From Heterodera schachtii (lineage: Eukaryota; Nematoda; Chromadorea; Rhabditida; Heteroderidae), in assembly GCA_023374025.1 (NCBI GenBank), contig SIJG01000033.1, positions 62,001-126,000 of the forward strand: a DNA stretch of 64,000 nt. Reading direction: 5' to 3'. Below are positions 1 through 10,139 of the stretch, piece after piece; within the stretch, counting starts at the first letter, position 1; each line of letters opens with the position of its first letter. Position numbers and translations under genes: made by a program. A model generated the notes under the pieces. It worked only from the letters and a program-made list of their open reading frames with translations, made no database searches and had not been told where the DNA came from.

Positions 1-1439
1 TTAGCAACAAAATGTTATAAAGTGACAAATTATGTTTTTTTAATCTATTAGAACATGTAGAATCGAAAAAATATATTATTATATTTTAGAAAATGATAGA
101 AATAATAATAAAAAAGATATAATGGCTTATTAAAAAGTTTGTTGGATCGACAACATAGTGATAAATAAAAACTTAGAAAATTAACCAAATAAAAAATAAT
201 AATTCAATTGTGTATTTGTTTTTAATGGCAGCCTGGAAGCTATAGAATCAATATGAATACTCTAATTGAAAAATATTTGTATATATCTTATTTTTTATAA
301 TAAAGATAAAAATATTAGTTTTCTTAATAAAGATAAAAAATATTACTTTTCATATTCATTATTTTTTAAAGTAAGGGATTTATAAATAAATAAGAATAAA
401 TTTTATGATTATTTTATTTTTTAAATCTAAACATGATTTCTTACGAAATTTAATTTATTAATAATATTATTAACAAAATTTTAAGTATTATGATATCTGA
501 AATGAATTAATTGAAAATAAAATAAAAAAAGTGAATAAAATTGTACCAACACTGCGCTTTGTCCACCTTATCAATGTGGAATTTGTAAATTAAAAAGAGT
601 AATTTAATTTTATAACTTTAAAAGAAGAGCAAGATATTCGCAACTTATATTATTTAAATTTCTAAATGATTCATTAAACTACAAAATTATATATAATATA
701 TATATATATATAATAGTTAAAAGCATTCACTTTTATTTAAATAAAAAATTTTCATAATTAAAATTTGATGCGCTAAATTTCAACTCAAAATAAAATAAAA
801 ACTGTATAAGGTTTTAAATTTAATTAAAACTTATAACAAGAATTGTCATAATACATTATACGGAAAAATAATCAAATTAAATGGATGGAACTGATCGAAT
901 ATTTTGAATTTAGACATGACAATAATGTGTATGTTTTTAAAATACAAAATTTATTTGATAGAATTTTTATAAAAACTAATCATAAACAAAACTTTAAAGA
1001 CCGGAGAAATTGCTTTAATGGGAGGCTTTTGGGACTTGGAACAGAGAGACTGTAAAAGATGACGTTAAATTAAAATTTAATTGTTTTGCTTTTTAAAAAA
1101 TAAAAAGATTTAAATTTATTAAGAAATATTCATTTGCGAAATTTTGAAATTAAACTATGGGTAAAACAATAAAAAATTATACATTAAAGAATTTAAATAT
1201 ATTTAAATATTAAAAATTTTAAATTCGTAAATTAAATAAATGAAAATAAAAATAGTTTTTAAAATATAAAATTTATTTGATAATAAATTAAATTATATAT
1301 CAAAATATAAAATAAACAATATTATGAAAATGAAACGCTTCTCTACAATAAATTTTAAATTCGCAAAACTAAAACGCAAAAGAGTTATTATTTCTATAAT
1401 TAAAAGATCATTCTAAATGAAAAATAACAATAATAATTT
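1..1439. other. AT-rich sequence without a recognisable gene
   Basis: I see no supported gene here. A cysteine-bearing open stretch at 541-606 reads C-x6-C-x4-C-x2-C (CTNTALCPPYQCGICKLK) before a TAA. It has no paralogue in the window, so chance is possible. Around 690-711 there is a short TA microsatellite. The rest is A/T-rich without repeats that I could pair elsewhere. Confidence 0.4.
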
Positions 1440-1799
1440 TATCTAAAAAAGATAATAATTATTATTTGAGATTCTTGTCAGAACTCAATTTGTTATTGGA
1501 CAGAAGAAAGCGGATCGATGAAAGATTCAAGGATGCAAGATTCAAGAAATTATTTAATTTATTTAAATTAAAATCAGAAATAATGCAAATAAATATAATT
1601 TCAACTAATATCAATTTAAAAATAAACCAACATAAACAAAAAAATATATATATTAACTAAAACCAATAGAAGATAAAAATAAAAAAATTTCAAATAATTA
1701 TTAAAATTAATATTTCTGGTAGACGAATTTTCATTTTGTGAGAATTGGGTGAAGCCGTTTAAATATAATTTTATACAAATTTAAATATATATTATTTTT
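1440..1799 (+). repeat. Segmental duplicate A, copy 1 (pairs with 6722-7079)
   Basis: About 360 bp that recurs almost unchanged, in direct orientation, at 6722-7079. Beyond the ends the two loci differ completely (CTTATAGC against CAAAATAA on the right). The left part (1466-1660) is open in this copy and begins RFLSELNLLLDRRKRIDERF. The copy at 6722 has a shorter reading broken by small indels, so a coding origin is possible but unproven. The high identity makes this one of the younger duplications in the window. Confidence 0.85.
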
Positions 1800-2568
1800 C
1801 TTATAGCAAAATAATTTTAAAATTGCGAAATTTTTGGTTTTGTGGGGCATTTTAAAAAAATTTCCTTAAAAAATCATCAAAAATGAAAAAAATTACAAAA
1901 GTAGTGAAAAATACAAAATATATTCCTAAATATATATAAAATCCAGAATTTTTAATAATAATAATAATCAATGATCAATGATCAAAAAGAAATTTCATTC
2001 TGTCAAGAACATTTAAGAAAATACTGACGATTTTTTACAAAAGTATATAAAACAAATTTAAAAAAATATAAACTTATTTTCTTATCTATATTTTTATTCT
2101 CATAATTAAAAATTAATTAAACAAATATTCAAGTAAATCATTCAGAGTAATATTAAAAGACCCAATAATCTGTAAATAAATTATACCATTATTATATTTG
2201 TAATTATTACATACCTACAAATATTACTCAACATAGAGGATGTAGAAATTTGTCAGCGGGTAAAGAAAACCCAAGGTCGAGTTTTTTTAATAATTTTAAT
2301 TTCAAGCATATTTGAATTCTAAAAAAACAATCATAACAACGATAAAATTTTAAAATAGGCTGTTAATAACCAACTATCTTAAAATAAATAATTATACACA
2401 AATGTTAAAAAGAAATATAAAATTAAATTTATGAAATTATAAATGTAAAATAAGCTTTTTAAAAAACAAATGTACATAAAATATTGCATAAATAAAATTT
2501 AATCATTTATTATGAAGTGCAATACGACAAATGCAATTTCAAGAAAAAAAAAACCAAATAAAGTGATA
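1800..2568. repeat. AT-rich spacer with a dispersed-repeat copy
   Basis: Mostly featureless A/T-rich sequence. Around 2107-2200 lies a diverged member of a dispersed family recognised by AAACAAAC, GTAAATCATTC and TGTAAATAAATTATA words in fixed order. Better copies sit near 17290, 24020, 26165 and 31315. No coding frame is conserved between them, and no gene is called. Confidence 0.45.
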
Positions 2569-2582
2569 AAAAAAACTAGGGT

Positions 2583-2722
2583 TGGGCCCCCGACCCCGCC
2601 CCCGACCCCGAACCCCGACATTTTTGGCCATTTTCGGGGAAAACCCCGACCCCGAACCCCGACGCTTCCAACCCCGACAACCCCGAACCCCGACCCTTAA
2701 CCCCGACCGGGGTCGGGGTTAA
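2583..2722 (-). repeat. C-rich CCCCGAC/CCCCGAA repeat, left subterminal block
   Basis: Irregular 6- to 7-bp repeats (CCCCGAC, CCCCGAA, AACCCCGAC) within a four-fifths A/T background. The minus strand carries runs of four G and could form quadruplexes. The block ends in a perfect 11-bp stem with a 4-nt loop (2697-2707 with 2712-2722, TTAACCCCGAC and its complement). The 62-codon reading frame across it is only a product of the repeat. Confidence 0.8.
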
Positions 2723-2854
2723 ATATACACCCCTAAGAATGGCATTGTTGTGAGAGAAAAGACAAAAAATTATACAAAATTTGAATTTTTTTTAACCATT
2801 TCGCCAAATTTTTATTAAAAAGGATATTTGCTTTGGTTGAGTTTGTACGTATTG

Positions 2855-2930
2855 TGGAGTAGTGGTTATTGTGTTAACACTGGCATTTCTGTCTACCATG
2901 AGTTCGATTCCGGGTGACAGTTTTTTTTTT
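2855..2930 (+). repeat. tRNA-like relic with Pol III-type boxes
   Basis: An A-box-like TGGAGTAGTGG at 2855-2865 is followed 47 bases later by a perfect B-box core GTTCGATTC (2902-2910). A run of ten T follows directly (2921-2930), as in a Pol III terminator. The T-arm and acceptor stems do not pair, so this is not a working tRNA gene. It resembles the tRNA-derived head of a SINE. It lies inside the hAT-like element and is related in layout to the two tRNA-like modules at 29.1-29.6 kb. Confidence 0.5.
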
Positions 2931-3732
2931 AATTTATTTTTTTGTGATTAATAGAATTTTTTAAACAAAAATAAAAAACCCAAAAATCAATCATCCGTAG
3001 CATATTATTTATGAGTTGAAACCAATTTTCCTTTCGTCAAAATTAAAAATTTTTCCTTGAATAAATCATGGAAATTTAATATATTTAAAATATTTTTGAC
3101 AAAATATCAAGAAAAAAACATAATTTTCCCGGAAATTCATAAGATTTTTTGCGAAAATTTGTTCGAAAATATAGCTTAAATTTTAAAATTCGCCTAGTGC
3201 TGCCTATCAGCATCGCCGGCATCCCAAAAAAAAACCTAAAAATTTTGCTTAAAATCGAAAAAATTTATGAATTTTTTGGACAAAATCTGTTAACAAATCT
3301 CACTCAAATTTTCAAAATTTTTCCCGGCGGCGCCTATCGGCACCGCCGGACCCTTTCTCCCTAAAGATCTTTAGAAAAAGTGTGCCAGAAAAAAAGATGG
3401 TTTGAAAAACAAAAAAAAAATCAAAAAATTTTGATTTTTTTTTATTAAATCCGTTATTTTTATTGCATATAATTTTTTTTGAAAGGTAATTTCTCTAAAT
3501 TCCTTTCATTTCCACAATAATTTTCTTATAGTAATTTTTTAAATTAATAATGGATAAAATAAATAATAATTTTTCAAAAAATGCAAATTGCGTTTTATAA
3601 TTAATTCTATACAAAAATATGATACAAATAAAAATACGTAAAAATATTAGTATGAAAATTAATAAATATTTTTAAAGTTTGTAAAAATACAAGAAAATTT
3701 TTGACTATATGATATAAGAAAAAAATTGAAAA

Positions 3733-3852
3733 ACCCCGAACCCCGACCCCGAACCCCGAACGATTTGGCAACCCCGACCCGAACCCCGACGCTTCCAACC
3801 CCGACGACCCCGAACCCCGAATTTTCCAACCCCGACGTCGGGGGCCCAACCC
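3733..3852 (-). repeat. C-rich CCCCGAC/CCCCGAA repeat, right subterminal block
   Basis: The same C-rich words as the left block, again on the plus strand, so the subterminal repeats are direct rather than mirrored; only the outermost 18 or so bases are inverted. Shared longer words include ACCCCGACGCTTCCAACCC, present once in each block. This suggests a common binding sequence rather than random C-richness. Confidence 0.75.
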
Positions 3853-3862
3853 TAAAAAAAAC

Positions 3863-4200
3863 TAATGGCTCGATTATATTAAAAATAAAAAATTGCTAAT
3901 TGTAAGTAATTAGAAATATATTATAAATAAAGTAAATATCGAGACAATTTGTGATTTATTTATATATTACGAAGTGCAATACGAGAAATGCAGATTCAAG
4001 AAAAATAAAACATAAAAGAGATGAATAAATGGCCCGATTTATATTAAAAAGAAAAAAATGCCTACTAAGTATAAAAAATATTGAAACTAAATATTGAGAT
4101 AATTTGTGGATAATAAAAAAACCAAATTTTAATTAAATTTAATAGCGAAATACTAGATAAAATATTAAATGAACATTAAAAAATATTTCATCAGAATTTT
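3863..4200 (+). repeat. Flank and tandem paralogue serving as the empty site
   Basis: 3863-3960 continues the sequence that the hAT-like element split. 3968-4130 is a second, uninterrupted and diverged copy of the whole locus: the GAAGTGCAATACGA word, the ATGGCCCGATT word and the GACAATTTGTG-like end are all in the same order. No coding frame is evident. Confidence 0.7.
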
Positions 4201-4275
4201 CATTACCGTCTTGAACCGGTGCGTGCAGCAAACGAGAGAGATACGATTATTTTAAAAGCATCATTAATTAAATAA
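4201..4275 (+). pseudogene. Exon-like fragment RLEPVRAANERDTIILKASL, copy 1
   Basis: One frame reads HYRLEPVRAANERD, then TIILKASLIK and a TAA. A diverged copy at 49814-49903 keeps the same frame (YRLEPVSVAN, then a TAG, then ETIVLKASLIK). Substitutions that leave the frame intact in both copies suggest coding ancestry. The fragment forms the left end of a larger duplicated block (4201-4640 with 49814-50290). The protein family is not recognised. Confidence 0.42.
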
Positions 4276-4409
4276 GAAAATAATCGTTATTGAAAAAACT
4301 CATAAATGAGGGATTAAAGATAATAACTAATAATTATTTTAGAATTAGTTACTAAATTTATATTTTTCTTTTTAATACTTAAAAACATATTAAACTAAAA
4401 ATTAATATT

Positions 4410-4640
4410 ATTTAAAGAAGTAACAAAAAATGTTGATAAAATTCTGCTCAAAAAATGATAGTTCAAAAATTGGAATACTTTTTTTACCCACGCACCAAAA
4501 TGATATTTAATTAATTTTAAATGAATGTGCTTCCAAGTGAATGATTTTTAGATAAATACATAAACATATATGCAATATATGTTCATAGTACAAAAACAAT
4601 GAACAAATGGCAATCACGTCAATGAAATTTTTAAAAAAAT
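4410..4640 (+). repeat. Dispersed segment R1 (copies at 7385 and 50040)
   Basis: Recognised by TGTGCTTCCAAGTGAAT, then ATATATGCAATATAT, then AACAAATGGCAATCACGTC. Clear copies lie at 7385-7580 and 50040-50250, and weaker ones at 4690-4780 and 30480-30620. It always precedes the helix-rich fragment family described at 4872. That constant order suggests a single ancestral gene-sized unit that was duplicated repeatedly. Confidence 0.7.
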
Positions 4641-4871
4641 GCAAAAATTTAAATAATTTCGCAATTATTGCTACTTCTTAATTTTATTATAAGCAATAAT
4701 ATGTCCAAGGTACAAAAACAATTAAAATGGCTATCATGGTCAATGAAATTTAAAAACAAATGCACACACTAACATAATACGCAATTATTGCATTTATTGA
4801 TTTTATTAATAAACACTTAAAACTTATAAAATAATGATTTACAATTGGAATCATCGCAGAAAATACCATAA

Positions 4872-5033
4872 ATGAAGCATGAGATAACCAATGAACACTT
4901 AACGAAATTTAATTTTCATGTATTGCACCAGAACACCAAAAAAGCTCAACTTGCTTTAGAGAAAAAAAAACAAAAAATGTTTAAAAGTTTTGCAAATATT
5001 AAATATAAGTATTTTTATTACCCATCACCATGA
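4872..5033 (+). pseudogene. Helix-rich YLKN-family fragment, copy 1 (longest frame)
   Basis: ATG-started frame of 53 codons: MKHEITNEHLTKFNFH ..., then NTKKAQLALEKKKQKMFKSF and IKYKY. Parts recur in frame elsewhere: HEITNE at 7703 and 50391, NTKKIQLALKKIKTKMFKNF at 7849-7908, and MNHEIKNESLMKLNYAYLKN at 30726-30785. The product would be highly basic and mostly helical, without membrane segments. The continuous frame may be an exon of a real gene, but no donor or acceptor is convincing. I do not recognise the family. Confidence 0.45.
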
Positions 5034-5209
5034 AATTTTTGTTTATGAAGCCCTCTATCATGGGTAATAATATTTATTATTATAATTAAAATAAATTGAA
5101 TAAAGAACGACGCATATAAACGAATATAAAATATAATCATTAAAAATTCTATTATAAATGAAAGTAAGAAACCTTTGTTCTTTCTTTTAAAAATAATATT
5201 TGAAAAAAA

Positions 5210-5650
5210 TACAAACATTTAATCAATTATGCACTTATTGCTACTTCTTGATTTTATTGTATTAAGCGTTTAATAGACACTTAAAAACATTATAAATATG
5301 GATTTACAAGCGCATGTAATACCCATAACAAATCATGAGATAACCAATGACACTTAATAAATTTTTTCATGTAAATTAGTTCCAAATTATTACAAATTTT
5401 AAAAGGTACTAAAAACAAAATTAAACTATTCAAAAAGTTGAATAATGTAAAAATAAATATTCTTATGAATGTTAAAATAAATATTATTATGAATGTTGAC
5501 AGGTGTAAAACAAAATTCAATAAAATCATTGTATTATTATAATTAAAATAAAGTTAAATAAACGAAACATATTAAACAATATAAAAAATAATCCTTCTAA
5601 AAATTTTAAAACTTATCATAATTCAGAGTTAAATATGTAAATTTAATTAT
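5210..5650. repeat. Diverged copy of segment R1 and its 3' part
   Basis: A worn copy of the same unit: GCACTTATTGCTACTTCTTGATTTT, TCATGAGATAACCAATGA and a doubled AATATT(A/C)TTATGAATGTT word at about 5455-5500. All frames contain stops. The long minus-strand frames here are by-products of T-rich complement and are not genes. Confidence 0.5.
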
Positions 5651-5768
5651 TAATAATTATAGAAAAATTAAAAAATAAAACAAAAGACAGAAAAACTTCT
5701 GATGATTAATCTCAACAGTAAAATAATAAAAAAGAGAAGATACAAAATAATACACAACCAGCTCAACA

Positions 5769-5837
5769 ATGTCAAACGTTGGCACAGAACAATGTCCACA
5801 CGGGCGCAACTCTTTATTAAAATGTAAAAATAATTGA
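5769..5837 (+). pseudogene. Exon-like fragment with EQCPHGRN...SLLKCKN, copy 1
   Basis: Frame MSNVGTEQCPHGRN, then SLLKCKNN and TGA. A copy at 19684-19749 keeps the frame as PNNCGRNVPEYYSLLKCKN then TAA. The shared Cys, GRN and SLLKCKN positions support coding ancestry. Two cysteines and a basic tail are the only notable features. The family is unknown. Confidence 0.35.
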
Positions 5838-5849
5838 AAATACAAAAAT

Positions 5850-6720
5850 TTAAAATAAAGTAAATAGATCGCATATAAAATTAGAAAAAATAAAGGTACA
5901 AAAAAATAAAATGGCTATTGCTATCACAATAACACTCAAAAAAAAATTGAATCTTTAAAAAATATACAAATATTATCACTTAAATAAAATTAGATATTTC
6001 TGGTTTATTAACAAATAAATTAAAATCAAACTATTTAAAAAAATTAATGAAATAAAGTATTTTAATATTATCTAAATTAATAAAAATCATTAAAACAAAA
6101 AGATAAATACATTTACTTAATATGTTTAACTTTTTTTTTGTGATTTGTTTTTATTTTATTTTTTGATATTTTTTATCAATTAATTAATTAATTAATTTTT
6201 ATGAAACCTTTGGTTTAAAATCAATGTAAATAATAAAATAAAACTACGGTAGACAAATCTTCCGTGCCAATACATCATTTACGAGTGAATTAAAAAAAAT
6301 TAGCAATAAATTCTATGATAATTGTTTTGAAATGAGATTATTTCGGCTTTCTAAATAACAAAGAATTAAAAGACTAAAATATAATTAGCTTGAAAATTAA
6401 TAACATTATTATTAAAATATTCAGAATGCAAAGTGTATAAATGAGGTTGATGTTCATTAATAAAAACTTTATAAGAAACTCGGATATATCTATGGATTTT
6501 GTAATGTCCGACATAATTTAAAACTGTTATACAAAAATTAAAACATCCTTAAAATTAAAAAAAAATAATAACATTTGAATTTACAATAACTATAAGACAA
6601 AAATATATAAAATTGAAATTTTACCGAAATCACATTACTATTATTGTCAAAATTTAAGGTCCAAAATAATTATTATTGTTATAATAAAAAAATCAAAAAA
6701 CACAGTTATTTCTAAATGAA
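5850..6720. other. AT-rich stretch with no supported feature
   Basis: I see only low-complexity A/T sequence, including a short TTAA tandem at about 6178-6196. There are no conserved islands or elements with clear ends. Confidence 0.4.
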
Positions 6721-6721
6721 A

Positions 6722-7079
6722 AATTTTATCTAAAAAAAATAATTATTTGAGATTCTGGTCAGAACTCAATTTTTATTGGAGAGAGAAAGCAGATCAATGA
6801 AAGATTCAAGGATGCAAGATTCAAGAAATTATTTAATTTATTTAAATTAAAGTCAGAAATAATGCAAATAAATATAATTTCAACTAATATCAATTTAAAA
6901 ATAAACCAACATAAACAAAAAAATATATATATTAACTAAAACCAATAGAAGATAAAAATAAAAAAATTTCAAATAATTATTAAAATTAATATTTCTGGTA
7001 GACGAATTTTCATTTTGTGAGAATTGGGTGAAGCCGTTTAAATATAATTTTATACAAATTTAAATATATATTATTTTTT
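6722..7079 (+). repeat. Segmental duplicate A, copy 2 (pairs with 1440-1799)
   Basis: Near-identical to 1440-1799. The few differences include small deletions that break the frame seen in copy 1, so at least this copy cannot encode that product. Homology ends abruptly on the right at about 7079. Confidence 0.85.
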
Positions 7080-7344
7080 CAAAATAAAATGAGAGAAAAT
7101 GAATAATTTCCCTCTCAAAATAAAATTTTAAAATGTAAGAAAATATTTTTATAAATAAAAAATGTTTAGTGAAAAACATTAAATATAAAACAAAAATATC
7201 TTCTCGGTGATAATTACAGGGTTTCTTTGAATAAATAAATGTTAATTAGAAATTATTTTTACATAAAGAAAAAAAACAATCTCGTTGTTGATCTCATAAA
7301 TTTAATAAAAATTTTAATTATCAAATCCCACTTGAATTAAAAAA

Positions 7345-7726
7345 CTACGATATTAATACACAAAATTTTGATAATATTCTGAGCAAAAAATCATAATTCT
7401 AAAATTGGAAATTTAATACTTCTTACCCATACATCCAAATGATATTAATTAATTTTTATAAATGTGCTTCCAAGTGAATAATTTTTAGATAAATATATAA
7501 ACATATATGCAATATATCTCCATGGTGCCAAAACAATGAACAAATGGCAATCACGTCAATGAAATTTAAAAAAAAATGCAGAAATTTAAATCAATTTCGC
7601 AATTATTGCTACTTCTTAATTTTATTATATTGATCGTTTAATAAACATTAAAATATAAAATATGGATTTTTCAACTGTTATGAATGAAGAAATAATCCGT
7701 AAAGAAGCATGAGATAACAAATGAAC
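7345..7726 (+). repeat. Segment C, uninterrupted copy of the satellite insertion locus
   Basis: Highly similar to 50036-50410 in direct orientation (TTGATAATATTCTGAGC, ATGTGCTTCCAAGTGAAT, AATGAAGAAATAATCCGTAA). Here the sequence continues past ATAACAAATGA into family sequence, whereas at 50411 it changes to satellite. This copy therefore shows what lay at the satellite junction. Confidence 0.85.
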
Positions 7727-7830
7727 ACTCAATGAAAGATTTAAACTTTTGACAAAATGTATAAAAACAAAAATTAAACTTTTCCGACTAGTTAAAATGA
7801 AAAAATAAATATTATTAGTGTTCGTTAAAT

Positions 7831-8066
7831 CATTGGCTAAGAAACACCAAAAAAATTCAACTTGCATTGAAAAAAATAAAGACAAAAATGTTTAAAAATT
7901 TTGTAAAGATTAAATATAAGTATTAATATTAAGCATCAACGTGAAAGCTGAACCTTATATGAAGCTAGATGACATGAGTAATAAGATAAAGTTAATAAAT
8001 ACTAGAAAAATTAAATTAATTAAATTCCTTGAAAAACTCAAACGTTTTAAAATATATAAAAAATAA
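7831..8066 (+). pseudogene. Helix-rich YLKN-family fragment, copy 2, frameshifted
   Basis: Two frames meet at 7926. The first (7831-7926) reads HWLRNTKKIQLALKKIKTKM, then FKNFVKIKYKY and stop, matching the C-terminal part of the 4872 fragment. The second (7926-8066) reads ILSINVKAEPYMKLDDMSNK and continues through a basic tail to TAA at 8064. The paralogue at 5025-5065 has the corresponding ITMKFLFMKPSIMGNN. One frameshift would join the parts, which fits a decayed paralogue. The function is unknown. Confidence 0.42.
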
Positions 8067-8359
8067 ATAAATCATTTTAAAAAATATATATATATCAAAT
8101 TATTAGACTTCTATTACCAAATAAATTTTAAAAAATTTGCAGAAAATAAATATTGTGAACAAAATTTTTAAAAATTAAATATTTTAATACACATGAGCAA
8201 ATTAACAAAAAATATATTAAATTGACATAATTTAAACAATAAAAAATATTTTTTTATAATTTAAAAACATTAAGAATTATCAAATTAATGTTATATAAAT
8301 TTAAAATTATTAAATAAACAAAGTTTGATTATATGTAATTATGCAACCCAAATAATGTA

Positions 8360-8410
8360 TTGCAATATGAGGTTAAGCAATTCATTACTAAAAAGAATAA
8401 CAAGGACCTA
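8360..8410 (+). pseudogene. Chromodomain relic, copy I, N-terminal half
   Basis: Frame LQYEVKQFITKKNNKD aligns with the start of a chromodomain (E-x-V-x-x-I-x-x-R/K-x-x-x-G-x-x). Copies II (13755) and III (34639) keep the same core. Just upstream an ATGCAA remains, equivalent to the ATG of copy III, but a stop and a shift separate it. The GTAAAATATT donor seen after the other copies is decayed here. Confidence 0.5.
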
Positions 8411-8499
8411 GAAATATTTTATTGAAATAGAAGAAGAAGAAAACATTTTGAATAATAAAAAATATTTGTATATAAATTTAAAAGATAATTATGAATATT

Positions 8500-8610
8500 T
8501 GGAATTGCGACCACCACGAAGAGCCAACATGGAAGAGTTTTGACACTTGAAAAGCCAAAATTCTTTTAAAGAGTTCGAAAAGAAGGTCAAAAAATGGTGA
8601 AATAAAATAA
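8500..8610 (+). pseudogene. Chromodomain relic, copy I, C-terminal half
   Basis: Frame WNCDHHEEPTWKSFDT, a TGA, then KAKILLKSS. This fits the second half of a chromodomain, where W-x-G/x and N/P-T-W-E/K-P flank the aromatic cage. It lies about 90 bp after the N-terminal half, consistent with a lost intron-containing gene. The in-frame TGA and the altered WEP motif argue against function. Confidence 0.48.
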
Positions 8611-8759
8611 AAAAATTATTCGAAAAAAACGAAATCACTTTCCAAGGCTACGAAAATGGTAATAAGAAAAAATAAAATAATAAATAATAAACCAATAGTG
8701 AAGAAATTAAGAATAATAAATAATAAAAAAAAATTTGGAAATAATAAATAAAGTTTTAA

Positions 8760-9065
8760 AAAATCTGAAAAGCAATGATGCTTGTAAAATATAAATTTAT
8801 AATTAATGAAAACATATACAACTAAAAGGAAACCTTGCCAACGGCCAAATAAAAATTATTGGAATCCTTAAATATTTATTATGTATCTAAAAATAAATTT
8901 TTAATTGCCAAAACATATTAATTAATAGATTTATGTGAAACTGTGAAACTAGAAAACGATCATTTTGCCAATCTAAGCCTTTTCGCCAAAACATATTGAT
9001 TAATAGAAATTATGTGAAACTAAAAACGATCATTAATTTGTAATGAAAACATTTATTCTCTCTAT
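8760..9065 (+). repeat. Segmental duplicate E, copy 1 (pairs with 34920-35145)
   Basis: Shares AAAGGAAACCTTGCCA, TTTAAATATTTATTA and TGTAATGAAAACATTTATTC with 34920-35145. It follows a chromodomain relic in both places, so the two loci are copies of one larger unit. This copy also carries an internal direct duplication with a 78-bp offset (8907-8966 and 8985-9036, each starting GCCAAAACATATT), absent from the other. Confidence 0.75.
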
Positions 9066-9179
9066 TTATTATTAAGAGAACGTCCTCTTGACGCACTTCT
9101 AAAAATAAAAATTTTAAAATAAGACAATTTAAACCTTTTCGCATTTCAATTAATTATTTGTAATCAAAAACCTAATAGA

Positions 9180-9440
9180 AGGGTTGTGGCGTTAAAAAAG
9201 GCTTAAAGGGGGGGGGGGGGGGTAATTGACTCTCGCCTATACATATTTACACAATCAATTAAATTTAAAATTTTATCGATTAGAATTTTTGCAAAAAAAT
9301 GAATTTAAAATACCCAAAGGATTAAGAAATCTATTAAACCTACCAAAATACATATTTATGACAACATCGGGAAAATATCGAGAAAAGGAAAATATAATAA
9401 TTTAAATCTACAAAGCACTATTAATATTTGATCTAATCCT
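9180..9440 (+). repeat. Segmental duplicate F with a 15-G run (pairs with 18800-19030)
   Basis: Matches 18800-19030 (GTGG(C/A)GTTAAAAAAGGCTTAAAG, CTATACAT, TTTGCAAAAAAATG, CACCAAAATACA words). In this copy 15 consecutive G occupy 9208-9222, where the paralogue has GAAGC. The run is an expansion or an assembly artefact. There is no conserved coding frame. Confidence 0.7.
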
Positions 9441-10135
9441 ATAATTTGATTTCATTTATGCAGTGTTTTAACCAATAATATTACATAAATAAATTATTTT
9501 AAACAAAAATTTTAATATACAGCTTTTGAAATAATAGTTTTTTGAAATTTTTATAAATTATATAAAGATTCCAAATAATAATTTATCTTGAAACCAGCCA
9601 CCCTATTCAATTAAGAATGGAAGCCAAAAATCAAGAAAATTAAGAATTAATTAATAATTATAGAAAATTAATAAATAAAATAAAACATAATTCAACCACA
9701 AATGAATTGTGTTTTTAAAAGATATGTTATACAAAAAATGATACTATTTAAACTAAAATTATTCTTTTTGAAATTAACAAAAGATTTTAGATTATAATAT
9801 TTGTAATATTTGATAAAATTATTCATTATAAAAGCGATAGATAATTTAAATTTATCTAGATTTGTCAATTGTTGAAATAATTGCAAAGGTGAAGCAGATT
9901 TAATTGGAAAACTTTAAAATAATTATGTTAGCCGAAAACTTTTACGGAAAGGAACCATGTGTCGATTGTAGACCGGCAATGATTATTCTTTTTAATTGAA
10001 TAGAATTGATTTGTAAGCATTCTTAAAAAAATAAATCATTTTAATTGAGCTAATCATTTAATATAACGGATTACGAATGCATAAAAATAATTGAATATAA
10101 TTAATTTTTATAAATTTAAAAAAATCAACTAAAAA
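9440..10135. repeat. AT-rich spacer with a Cys-pair island (copies at 39580 and 44420)
   Basis: Mostly featureless. Around 9929-10000 a conserved island reads AENFYGKEPCVDCRPA in one frame. Related islands at 39570-39640 and 44415-44470 contain ACGGAACCGTGTATCGATTGTGG-like sequence with shifted frames (for example TEPCIDCGSEN at 44431). The C-x2-C pair recurs, but the small number of residues makes coding origin only a possibility. Confidence 0.35.
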
Positions 10136-10139
10136 CAAA

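Larger units (their letters stand above)
2577..3854. mobile_element. hAT-like non-autonomous transposon with C-rich subterminal repeats
   Basis: The element begins TAGGGTTGGGCCCCCGAC and ends with the inverse GTCGGGGGCCCAACCCTA. It is flanked on both sides by the 8-bp repeat AAAAAAAC (2569-2576 and 3855-3862). TAGGG termini with 8-bp target duplications are typical of the hAT superfamily. The flanks, once joined, match an uninterrupted paralogue at about 3968-4130 (GAAGTGCAATACGA ... ATGGCCCGATT), a natural empty site. Inside there is no transposase. The interior holds CCCCGA-type repeats near both ends, a tRNA-like relic and a diverged direct repeat with GCCTATC(A/G)GCA(T/C)CGCCGG. The element is therefore non-autonomous and depends on a transposase elsewhere. 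Similar short-word repeats near hAT ends are known transposase-binding sites in other species; that role is inferred here. Confidence 0.82.

Noticed and set aside
1466..1660. Open frame starting at 1466 as a gene
   Set aside because: Its near-identical copy at 6722-7079 has indels that break the frame, and the tail is low-complexity Asn/Lys/Ile. Kept only as part of a repeat.
2512..2700. Frame rich in Pro/Thr across the C-rich block
   Set aside because: Generated by CCCCGAC repeats inside a transposon; no independent support.
2583..3852. CCCCGA blocks as interstitial telomere repeats
   Set aside because: The repeats are irregular, lie precisely at the ends of an element with target duplications, and are better explained as part of it.
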